Shown here: positions 23,119 through 33,194 of the stretch, piece by piece
Position numbering within the stretch: position 1 is the stretch's first letter
Layout of the letters: each line of letters begins with the position of its first letter
Source: Salvia splendens
Lineage: Eukaryota; Streptophyta; Magnoliopsida; Lamiales; Lamiaceae
Direction: 5' to 3'
DNA: 64,000 nt
Assembly: GCF_004379255.2 (NCBI RefSeq)
Contig: NC_056048.1
Location: 7,102,001-7,166,000, forward strand
Notes under the pieces: generated by a model
Seen by the model: the letters and a program-made list of their open reading frames with translations, nothing else
Database searches by the model: none
Told to the model about the DNA's origin: nothing
Made by a program: the position numbers and the translations under genes

Positions 23119-25055
23119 CGGTTAACGCAAGGGAAGCGCGGAGACAGGCTCGTCGGAGCCTGCTTGATGAGATAGATGAAATCGTCCAGCAGACGGAGGA
23201 AGAAATGCTGGGTCCAGAAGCCACAGCACCTGAGCAGGCAGAATCTCCCAGACCGAGCAGAGGGGAGAGTGATGCAGAGGAACGCCGCCACGCGGCCGAG
23301 AAGAAAAGGAAGGGGACACAAATTGCTCCTTCCAAGACCAAGAAGGCGAAAGGGAAATCCACTGAATCCCCACTTCCTCGACCTGCCAAGGTACCATACG
23401 CTGCAGAGCCCGAGGATTCTGTTGGGTCTAGTGACTCTGAAGAAGAACAAGAAGAGGAGCTCAACTTTGAGCCAACTGAGATCTGGATTACAAGAGAGCT
23501 CCTGGACGAGATAAGAAAGTTTGACGACCCGAAACGCGCAACCATCTACAAGGAGAAGAGTGCCCAGGGCAAGTACGCTAAGTCTGGAAAAATGTACAGC
23601 TCATCGGAGCTCAAGCAGATCGCTTGCAATGATGAATTCCGAATTTATATCGACGCAATCGGCTTTGATTGGTTGCTCAAGCACAACACCGCCGAAGTTC
23701 CAATCGACCTGGCAAGGGAATTCTTCTCCACCTTCCGATTTAAGTCCACCACCGATCTGAATGCTGACTCCATCAAATTCCGGCTCTTCAATGAAGAGCA
23801 TGTGATGAGCATCCGTGAATGGACTCTACGGATGGGACTGCTTACGCGCACAGAGGATGATGAGGGTTTGTGGAGCGAGAGAATGATTGGTCCGCCGAAG
23901 CTGACGCCGGGATTCAAGACGCATAACGCATGGGAGTTTGTGGCTCACCCTAGGGTAGGTCAGTTCAAAACCAGCTGGTCGAAGGCCAACCATATTGAGA
24001 ACAGGGTCCTGCGATTCGCCCAGACCTTCATTAGCTACAACCTGATGGGCACAGCCAACAACGCTCTAACGACCCCCGACTTGTACTTTACTTGGTGCAT
24101 GGCCAAGGGAGTACGTGTTCACTTGGGCTATTGGTTAGCCCAAGCCTGCCATCAAGTGACAGCCAACCTTTCCCGACATCTTTACACGTGCCACCTTCTA
24201 GGGGCTTACCTGCAACGCAACGTTATTATGAAAATCCACAAGTCCTGCAGAGAAGTGAATATGCGTCTACCCCCGGAGGTGTTCAACGTGGACTACTTTT
24301 TCAATAAGGGGCTGCTCATTACACAGGGAAGGGACGTGTGCTTTTATGAGGTCGGTCAGTCGGAGGCGCAGACGAAGCAGGAGCCTGAGATGGTGGAGGC
24401 GAAGGATACTGCTGACATGGAAGCCGGAGCCAGGATAGAAGTAGAAGAAGTAAGGAAAGAGGTTGGATGGATGAGGTCAGAGATGAAAATGGTTTTGGAG
24501 GGGATTGTGGCCCTACGGGGTAAAGGAAGGGACAGTGCTGAGGATGCAAAAGTCAGAAAGTTAGTTGAGGAAGTGAGAAACGAAGTAGAGAATGTGAGGA
24601 AGGAGGTAATCGGTGTATGAAAAGAAGTGACGGAGATACGGAGGGAAATGGGGAGAAGTAGAGAGGAGGACGTATCCCTGAAGGGGCGTATCACCGACCT
24701 AGTGGCAGAATCGTCAAGGCTTTCCGACAAGATGGCGGAGGCCGTTGCACTGATGATGAAGATGACGAAGTGGCTTCAAGAGAAGTTCCCCGAGACACCG
24801 AAGGGACTTCCTGAACCTAGCGGCGGTTCCAAGACACCGGGTCAAGAGAGTCTAGCTGTGCAGAAGTCGCCACAAGCCCAAAGGCCTCAGACCACCCCGT
24901 CTTCCTCCAGGCCCGTGCTTTTGAAGAAAACCGTGCCCCGACCCACAGAAGATCAGAAGGAGACGCCGGAGTCACCGGCAAGAAAGAAAGTTAAAGTGAC
25001 CCAACAGACAGTGCCACCCAAGTCTGGCTCCCGCGGGGGCCAGAACCCGAATTGA
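23119..25055 (+). pseudogene. Athila B env-position ORF, copy 2
   Basis: The first in-frame ATG is at 23205 and the frame continues to 25055, apart from one TGA at 24618-24620. The other copy has CGA there, so the change looks like a C-to-T transition at a CpG. It contains the same ATHILA ORF-1-like region, coiled coil (EVRKEVGWMRSEMK onward) and basic Pro/Ser-rich tail ending SGSRGGQNPN. It lacks the acidic EGETPV-rich N-terminal part, which was lost at the junction. Confidence 0.75.
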
Positions 25056-26396
25056 ATTTCCCCCAGAACCAAGTAACTTTTACTTTTCTGTCTTTTACTT
25101 TTCGTTTTTCTTTCGCTTGTGTTTTTATGTGCCAGCATGCATCGTTCTGTATATATGTGTTATACCTTCCTACACTTAGCCCAATTTTTGGTCTAAGTGT
25201 GAGAAGGGGTTGTTTTGTTTTGGTTTTGTATGTTACGCTTTCTCCCACTTAGCCCGATGTTCGGTCTAAGTGTGAGAAGTTTGTTTTGTTTTTGTGTTTT
25301 GTTTGCGTTTGTGTCTGTTGTCTGCTGTTCTTACTTCCTTTTCCCCCCTTCACTAGGATAGCTTGGGGACAAGCTTGAGTGAAGTGGGAGGGGGGGAGTA
25401 AGTATGGTTTTGTGTTCTTTCTGTTTTAAGAGTCTTTAGGATGTGTGTTTCGCATGAGCTAGTGAGATAATAAGGCAGGTTTCCCTTAGTGAGAGCGATT
25501 GAAGAGAGAATGCATGTCAACTTTGACACCTTCTTCCTTAATAAACCAAAGGCGGTCTGAATGAAGTTGGGACGATGGAAAAAGCCTTAGATAACCCAGC
25601 TGTGCAGCCCTACTATAAGAGCGAGTTATAAGCCTAAACACTTTTTTGTGCTAACATGTAAATTGGGTTGCCACTTGATGCTTAGGGAGTAGAGTATGAA
25701 GGAGAAAAAAATGGGTTTCGGAGGTATAAGCTGGACGAAGTCCAGGAAAAGGTGGAATAAGCTGGACGAAGTCCAGGGGAGGAGTAAAAAAAAAAAAAAA
25801 ATTGGAGGTATAAGCTGGACGAAGTCCAGGGTAAAAGGAGATATAATACAGGAAAAAATAAAAAAATAAATAAATATAATATTAGTATCCTTAAGGGCAG
25901 GAAGCAATTTCAACCTGACCCAGGAAAATCAATGGGAAAAAAAGAGAGGTAAGAAGGGTAAAACTCTCATAACCCAATGCATCAGTGGCATAACTTTAAC
26001 TGGGGAGCGTTTTGATCCTAACATACCTGGTGAGGAATGAGTGATCGAGCAAACCTAACAGCTGGGGTGTCAATAGGCTATCTTGATGAACTGACGGACC
26101 GTTTAGGTAGAAGAGGGAAGGGGGAAGATTTGAAGACTGTAGACGATCGGATTGAACTTAAGCTTGTGGGGACGGTTGCCTAAAAGTCGAACCTAGTTCA
26201 TGCTTGTTTGTGTTTTGATTCTTTGTGTTGTTTTCTTTTATAAGTCTGTTTTTTTTATTTTGCCAGTTGTCTAGGTCCAGGAGTCTGTTTTTGTTTTTAT
26301 TTGTAGAGTCGTTCTTGGGGACTGTGCATTGAAATTCGCCTTATTTCTTTCTCTTGTCTTTCATACTTGAGGACAAGCATGGTTTAAGTGTGAGCA
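25056..26396 (+). repeat. Athila B 3' noncoding region, copy 2
   Basis: This is the inverse counterpart of 17267-18606. It carries the three CTGGACGAAGTCCAG hairpins (25731-25745, 25762-25776, 25815-25829) and the two CACTTAG/CTAAGTG hairpins. It ends at GTGTGAGCA (26396), just where the other copy goes on with GTT and the LTR. No LTR follows; TAACC comes directly after. Confidence 0.75.
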
Positions 26397-26401
26397 TAAC
26401 C
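26397..26401. repeat. Candidate target-site duplication TAACC (right)
   Basis: This pairs with 2900-2904 and directly follows the last base shared with the inverted B copy, which ends in CA. Confidence 0.5.
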
Positions 26402-27726
26402 CCTAGTAGGTAATCCTTGTTTCTTTTTAACTTACTTTAATCTCTGAGTTAGTAATTTTTGTTTCATTTTTCGTTTTAGCTAGAATTTCGAATTTTGGTA
26501 CTTAAAAAAAATTCTTAAAATCCCGTAGGTCTTGGAGTGTCGCCAAGTTCGCAGTAACACGAACCTAGCGACTCGCCAGGCGTGTCGTATGCAGGTTGAA
26601 GGGTCCCAGCGGTTTGCCAGGTCCGTCAATTTTTTAACGTGACGACTCGCCAACTTTGATCCTTCACCAACCTAGCGACTCGCCAAATATGTTATTCAAA
26701 AAGTCGTAGGGTGCTGGCGACTCACCAGCTTTGTCTAGCCTCCAACCTGGCGACTCGCAGGTCCACTAGGTATGTTTTAAAAGGTAGGAATTGATATTTT
26801 AACCTTTTCTCCCCTATTTTTTTTTACCTTTTCTCTCCCAGTTCCTTCCACCCATTCACTATTCTTGCATATTAAAAGAGATTCACCGATTAATTTGTTG
26901 ATTTTGAGTGGGAACTCTTAATTTTGGTCAAATTTTGTGAAAATTAAACTCTAAAGGTATGTTCTTTCACTTTAATCTCCATTATTGTTTACGGGTTTTT
27001 GTTGCATTTGAGTTGGGTGTCATTGTAGATATGCTAGAACTTGTTCTATGTTGAAATTCTTTGAAGCATTGGTGTATTCTTGTTGATTTTGAGTTTCATT
27101 GTGGTGTCCTTATTGATTACTATGATTTTGGTACATATAGACATGGATTTAGTGGATACTTCATGATAATGTTGGGGTTAGTAGGATTTGAATGTTTACA
27201 TTGTGATGAATAATTGTGTTGAGTGATGTAATGGGTTCATAAATGTTTGAATTTTATGTTGGATGGCATGCTTCATAATGGGGGATATTTTGTTCGATTA
27301 AGTGTTGGCATTATTGTAGGGATTAAGTCTATCTCCCTAAATTGTGGTTACTTGTTATTGGGATTGAGTCTATCCCCCTCATTTGTTGGTTAGTTCTTGT
27401 TATAGGGATTGAGTCTATCTCCCTAAATTGTGGTTACTTGTTATAGGGATCGAGTCTATCTCCCTAAATTATGGTTACTTGTTGTAGGGATTGAGTGAAT
27501 CTATCTCCCTTTTTTGTTGGTTATTTGACGTTATTGGGATCGAGTCTTCTCCCTAGTGTTGTTGGATTGATTGAAATTTAGGAATTGAGTCTATCTTCAT
27601 ATGTGAGTTATGCCTACTTCATTGTGTTCCCTGAATGACAATGTGAATTATTGTTTTTGTTAATATAGAAACATGAAGTAGATGAAAGTTTGGGGGAGTT
27701 TGAGAGAATCTGCCCCTTCTTAGTTT
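26402..27726 (+). repeat. Athila A spacer: LTR-like GCGACTCGCCA repeats and tandem array
   Basis: No gene was found. At 26507-26525 it shares AATTCTTAAAATCCCGTA with the LTR fragment near 30662. It then carries several copies of a GCGACTCGCCA motif (about 26530-26765), as in the left LTR at 610-760. At about 27300-27560 lies an imperfect tandem array of six or so units centred on GGGATTGAGTCTATCTCCCT, alternating with TGTGGTTACTTGTTATA. A second purine tract AAAGTTTGGGGGAG occurs near 27685. Confidence 0.55.
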
Positions 27727-28997
27727 ATGGTTAATGTGAACTCACACACTCTTTTTGTGGGTACGATGTCTTCCACAGGAAAATCCGAGGCCCCAAGCAA
27801 GTATGGTGTCCAAGGACTCACTCAAAAGCAAAAGCAAGAGTGGGAAAGATTCTCCCGCAGGCCAACTGTGCCTACTCACCGATACTTGCAAGAGAGTGTG
27901 CTCAACAACTTGGCTCTAGAGGACGACTTAGTCAAGTTGAGCTTAGTGGGGGAACCACAACAAGGAATCCATGGGTTCCTGTTCAGAGCTTACCCCTTCT
28001 TGCGCAGATACGCATTGGAGTTTTTGAGCTCTTTGAGGGTCGTTAAGAGGACAGTTGGCCGACATGAGGTAATGGACAGAATAGAATCTCAGTTAGATAA
28101 TCAAAATCGAGTTCTTACTTTAGCCTTTTTATATGTCGTGTTCAAAACTGCTATGGATGGAGATGGACAGGATTTCAACCATGATTCATTTTGGAAATTG
28201 ATCACATTGGAAGATCATTACATAGCCGGCATCTCCAAGGCGAGTGCCATCCGAAATCCTGTGCTACGACTGTGGCACAGAGGGATCTCAAACTCTATCT
28301 TTGCACGCTCCGACAGTGGGAGCATAAACGATACTAAGATCTTCCTTTTATATACAACCTTCTTCACGGAAAGCTCATTCATCTTAACCAATATGTCCCT
28401 TTATATTAGGAAAGGGTCGCTAGGAATGCTTCATGTACAATATGTTGTGGGGGACACATCACTGCTATTTGCAATTTCTTCGACATTGTGTTCAATCTGG
28501 CACATATAATGCCAGGAGAAATGTACTTGAACTATGATGCTCTCCACCAAATGGATGTACTTAAAAGAGATCAGAATCGCTACACCTACATCTATCAAGG
28601 CACGCGTGGTGACCATTTTTCCTTGCCTAGCCCAGATCTGACACACATTGATGGATGGGGCTTCCGGGCTAACTGGAGGATGGATACACTCGCACACCGT
28701 CGAGTGGTGGCAGCCTATCCTGTGTGCCCACCTTGGCAATTGAGAAAGTATCCACTTGTCGGTCCCTTTCTAGACCCTGGAGCTGAAGTTGGATCAGCCA
28801 ACCTATGGATGTTCATGATGATGAAGAGGCGGAAGGAGAGGAGATGGTTTAACCTCTTGGAGCCTCTTATATGTATCAACAGAGGAATTGGGGCAAAGAA
28901 GGAATCAAGATGCCTGGGATGCAGAGTTTCAGGATTCTGTCACTCAGCAGTTGGAGCAGCTGCATACGTCCCACACCAACTTGAGAAATCGAATGGA
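27727..28997 (+). pseudogene. ATHILA ORF-1-like protein of Athila A (frameshifted)
   Basis: A plausible start is the ATG at 27766 (MSSTGKSEAPSKYG). The first frame runs to 28509 and carries LTLAFLYVVFKTAMDG and GISKASAIRNPVLRLWHRGI. It then reads into INDTKIFLLYTTFF and KGSLGMLHVQYVVGDTSLL. Similarity continues in another frame from 28488 (MPGEMYLNYDALHQMDVL) to about 28997. The family pattern is ATHILA ORF-1. The left inverted copy at 2296-2882 matches only from 27979 on. At least one frameshift separates the two halves, so it is probably dead. Confidence 0.65.
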
Positions 28998-29805
28998 TGA
29001 GCGATGGGACCAGCAGCAGACTCAACGGGTGCAACATCAACTGTGGCATGGAGAGTGGAACTAGACTTGGGATCAACATCATAACCAGTGACAACAGTTC
29101 TAGACTGACCAATAGAATGTGATCCATGATTGGGGTATGCACACTGAACGAAGTCTTGGAGGAGGTGCAAAGGGAGCAGAGAGAGAGCAGATAGCAGTTA
29201 GACACTAGATAGCAAAGTTTGAGCCTCATTTTTACCTAAACACTAACCATATTATACAACACCATTGATAGCAAAGTTTGAGCCTTAAGCCTTTTCTTTT
29301 GTCAAGCTAATCAATTGGGTTGGGAATCCTAGACTCTAGATTTGTTGGACTATGAAAAGAAGAATTGAGAGGGTATAATTGAAAAAAAATGTCGGTTGTG
29401 TTTGTACTTAGAAGAAAGAAAGAAGAAAAAAGAAGAAAAAAAATAAAGAAATAAGAAATGTATATAGAGAATAATTTGAGGTCTTTGGAAGTTGGGAAGA
29501 AATTAGACAAAGTCTAGTTATTATTATTGAGAAGTGTTTTGAGAATGGTTGAAGTTAATTGTTGAATGTGTAATTTCTTCGGATTTTACATCTTTTTAGG
29601 AATTTTAGTCACTTTAGCCAAATATTATCTCACCTTACCAAAGATCCCTACATTATAACCTAAATAAAAGACCTTTCATGCTCTTGATTTATTATCACAC
29701 GAAGTAGAGAAGATGTTAGACCAATCAAGCCTATGTTTGTAAACCATGCATTTTTTATTGATTTGAGTGACTACTTGATATCTTATACACTTTTGAGTGA
29801 GATTA

Positions 29806-29811
<6 letters not shown>

Positions 29812-29884
<73 letters not shown>
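29812..29884. repeat. (AC)n(TA)n microsatellite
   Basis: A run of CA dinucleotides passes into a run of TA dinucleotides. TA repeats resume at 30163-30201 on the other side of the MITE, so the MITE sits inside the microsatellite. Confidence 0.95.
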
Positions 29885-29888
<4 letters not shown>

Positions 29889-30159
29889 TTTGATCTATGC
29901 AAAACTAGATTTAAATACAGAAATGCAGAACAATATCACTTTTAGGTCATAGTTAGTTAATTTTTAGGTCATGCTAACAAAGCATGACCTAAAATGATCT
30001 TAGCATGACATTAAACCCAAATATTATAATATGACCTAAAATTGCTTAATTATGACCTTCCGTGTTTTTGTTTAATTATTGACCATTAGATCATCTAATC
30101 CTAGGGCCAAGATTTGGGTTGCATTTCTGGATTTAAATGCATTTTTATTTTGATCATCT

Positions 30160-30162
<3 letters not shown>
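29885..30162. mobile_element. MITE inserted in a TA microsatellite
   Basis: Inverted ends share TGATC and ATTTAAAT-CAGAAATGCA, with GGG at the extreme ends and TA on both sides. Inside is a perfect 14-bp hairpin, TTTTAGGTCATGCT (29962-29975) and AGCATGACCTAAAA (29981-29994), with the loop AACAA. The family cannot be named. A habit of sitting in (TA)n tracts is known for some plant MITEs. Confidence 0.7.
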
Positions 30163-30207
<45 letters not shown>

Positions 30208-30384
30208 GAGTTAGTAGTAAAAGTGCATTCAACGGCTTGACTTGATGGAATTTGTATTGTGATATGCTCCTTTATTCCATATCCTCTGAGACGATGATGA
30301 TGTCTAAAACCCTTTTGAATCCAAGTTTATTTTAGTTATTTTTCTTCATTGCAAGGACTCGCAATTGTATAAGTTTGGGGGAGT

Positions 30385-30683
30385 TGATTTACTTGATTTT
30401 TGCATGGTTTTAGAGAATAGTTTTACTTGGTTTTGATCATATATTGTGTACTCTGAGATATAGTTATAGCTACTTCTCTATGATATTGGTATTTTGACCA
30501 CTTTGTAAAGGATGTGTAGAAAAATGGTTGAAAACGAGCTTAAATGGCGAAAGAAAGCATCCGGGATGAAAAAAAGGCAAAAATGCCGAACGGAGCTGGC
30601 GAGAGCAGCTGGGATTAAAGAAATGTGAAAAAAGAAAGATTAAAGAAAAGTTCAAAAGTGAAATTCTTAAAATCCCGTAAGTG
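30385..30683 (+). repeat. Athila A 3' LTR fragment, right copy
   Basis: It starts TGATTTACTTGATTTTTGC after the polypurine tract and matches the inverted LTR at about 461-951. Similarity to other A sequences stops after CTTAAAATCCCGTA near 30680, where unrelated sequence begins, so the LTR is truncated. Confidence 0.6.
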
Positions 30684-31202
30684 TCACCTGCAAGTGTACG
30701 GAATAATGTCATTTTTTGTTTATTATTCACAATTTTTATTATATACTATGTGTTTAATAATATTATATAACATATACGTTTATTATATAATCTGATTTAA
30801 CTAGTGGTCGACTAGTTGGACCAGTTGAACCATTAATTGGGTAATTGCGTGAGTTCGCTTGTCAGTTTGATTTTTTAAAATATTGTGTTCAAATAATGAT
30901 GGTCATTCAAGGAATAAACGGCCTAAATAAAAAAAGAGAATAAAAAGAAATGACAGCCTCAAATCAAACTCTAAACAAGCATTAACGATATGCTCCCGGT
31001 CGTTATTTCCCTTCTTTAATCACAGTGGTCAACGGAAATGACGGACATAGAGGCCACTGGCTCGGTGAGTTCTTACCGCAAGCCAACTAGAGAGGGCAAC
31101 AAATCCGAAACAAATTTCCAAGAGGTATAAAAAAAGCGTTCTTTAATTTTCTTTTCAGTGTCCATTTCTTGTAATTACCTGACATTTTTTAAGAATCCTT
31201 TC

Positions 31203-32690
31203 GTCAAAACAAGAGAGCTTTATCGTGCGGACAGAGATACTAACCTGTTATCCGAGAGTAGAGATAACGCGGAGCTGGTAACTGCTGAAGCGAGATCCTA
31301 GCTGTTTGCTGCAAATAAAACGGCAAAAGATCTCGAGCGAAGATCTGAGGAGTCGAATGCAACAGGAAAATCGCAGATAGAGGACTTGGAGAAGTTGCGG
31401 GTGGTTAGAAGCGAGGAAGAAGGAATGGGACAGTGAGGATTTGGAGTGTGAGAAAGTGATGAGAGAGTTGGAAATGGTGAAATGAGAACTGAGCAAGCTC
31501 AAGGTTGATATGGCTTCCGTCAAGGAAGAGAGGAATCAGAAACTAAAGAGTCTATGTTGAAAAGGGAGTATTACTTGAGTTCAGCTGAAGCACTTATTAA
31601 GGAGATTGAGGGAGTCAATGAAGATAACGTGCTGGTTGAGTTGGCCCCTAGTTGAAGCGATTAAGGAGTACAAAGAAATCGAAGCTAAAACAAGAGATCA
31701 AGCTGAAAAACACGCATCTGCAATAGAGGTGTCTCAGATGGAAAAGCAGAACATGATCGATGAAGTTGAAGATGCAAAAGAACGCGGACCAAGACTGATG
31801 ATCATCATGTCGGAAATTAGTACGTTAAAGAGTGAACTCAAGCAAGTTAAGAAACAGGAAGAACACACCGATGGACTGGATTCTGCAACTTTGCTAGAGT
31901 CGGTGCTGAAAGAATTGGCGGCAACAGAAAAGGAATTGGAACAACTTAAAGGAAGCTTCCAGTTTATGGCTTCCACGGACGTTATTCAGGACGAGCTCAA
32001 GCATGTTACAGGCCAAACAGCTCGATTAAAGAACGAAAAAGAGGAGTCAGAGACATTTATACAGTCTCAACTCAAAGCTTCTGAGAGGCAAAAGCAAGCT
32101 GGAAGCAGCATATGCGGCAGATGACAAGTCTAGTTATATCAAATATAAAGCAGCTCGAAGCAGAAGCTGAAACACACAAGAAAGAGAAGTCTCTCAACAG
32201 TGAAGAAACTGCACTTGTCAAGGCAGAAATTAAGAAATCAGAGGCTGAGATAAACATGGCTGAGGAAAGATTACAAGCCGCAGTACAAGATCTCAAAGCT
32301 GCCAAACCATCAGAAGCAATGGCACTCGAGAATCTGAAATCGACAGTAAGAAATAGAGCAACAGCCTCTCGGCCTAGCTCAACAATAACTATTTCCAAGT
32401 TTGAATAAGAGTACCTGAAAGGGAATGCAAGTGAGAAAGAACTTCAGATTAAAGCAGAGCTCTTCAGAAGAGAAACTAGAGACCTACGAGTAGAGGAAGG
32501 ATACGAGGTTCATCAAACTGAAGGATCAAAAGATTCAAAGAAAAGAGTTGAAAATGACTTTGAGAAATGGAGACAGTGGATGGAACCTGAAAAGCTGCCC
32601 CCTGATGGCAAAGCCATGAAAAAAGCACTAAAAGGACACCAACAAGACCAGGAATGGCTCGGAAATCTGCATTTCCAGTAGTTCATCGTA
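31203..32690 (+). pseudogene. WEB-family-like coiled-coil gene, decayed
   Basis: A chain of Lys/Glu-rich coiled-coil frames runs on the plus strand: 31606-32124 (LESVLKELAATEKELEQLKG), 32112-32408 (EKSLNSEETALVKAEIKK; ALENLKSTV; SSTITISKFE) and then EYLKGNASEKELQIKAE to about 32680. The order of coiled coil, a Thr/Ser-rich ITISKFE-EYL motif and a terminal charged segment resembles the plant WEB1/PMI2 family. These proteins act in chloroplast photorelocation and related processes. Stops and frame changes occur throughout, and no start or introns could be placed. A compact LTR element begins at 32815, just past its end. Confidence 0.5.
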
Positions 32691-32814
32691 CTCCTCGATC
32701 AACTTCGTTCACAGTTGGGAGGAGGAGAAAGGTGATGCCAAGTCTAGCCAAGTTCTTCAGTGGAAAGCCCGTTGAGAGCAATCTACAACCTACATGGAAA
32801 CTTCACCAGTAAAG

Positions 32815-33167
32815 TGTTACGATCCTCCTATATCTTAGGATTCCCCAAATATTTAGTTATCTTTTTATTATTCCCCATATCTTTTGATTCGTAGTATATT
32901 TTCATATCTTGTTTTCTTGTTCCCTAAGCTAGTATTCTAGTATTATAAATAGGGCTAGGTTGTTATCTTTTTATTCATTGAATGAAGAAATAATATTCCC
33001 ACATTACTTGTGCAATACTCCTTATCAAACCTTGAAGACTGCCGACGGAGGAAGTTCTCCGCGCCAGCCACGAATTGAGCCGCCGACCCCAACGTTCGGG
33101 GCGCCGGATTGGTGTGTTGCGAGTGTAATCGCAGGATTTCTTTGTTAAGAGAATTGTGCTCTTAACA
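32815..33167 (+). repeat. 5' LTR of the compact element
   Basis: It starts TGTTACGATCC and ends TTAACA. It contains a TATA-like TATTATAAATAGGG near 32940. By eye it is identical to the 3' copy, which implies a recent insertion. Confidence 0.9.
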
Positions 33168-33194
33168 ACTGGTGCTTTCATCCAGAGCTCAACC

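Larger units (their letters stand above)
28998..30384 (+). repeat. Athila A 3' noncoding region and PPT, right copy
   Basis: This is the inverse of about 952-2290. It ends in the polypurine tract AAGTTTGGGGGAGT (30371-30384), directly before an LTR start. It is interrupted by the microsatellite and MITE at 29812-30200. No gene was found; the open frame near 29307-29510 on the minus strand is low-complexity Phe/Leu sequence. Confidence 0.6.

Noticed and set aside
22075..23175. Frames antisense to the env-like ORFs, appearing in both arms
   Set aside because: They mirror each other only because the arms are inverted copies; composition is that of antisense shadows.
28431..29229. Minus-strand frames over the A-element ORF
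   Set aside because: Opposite strand of the ATHILA ORF-1-like gene; no independent support.
1..30683. The idea that the whole left half is only a false join in the assembly
   Set aside because: Arms differ by many small indels and stops, and junctions carry filler sequence, which a copied read would not. It is not excluded, so read support is asked for in the findings.
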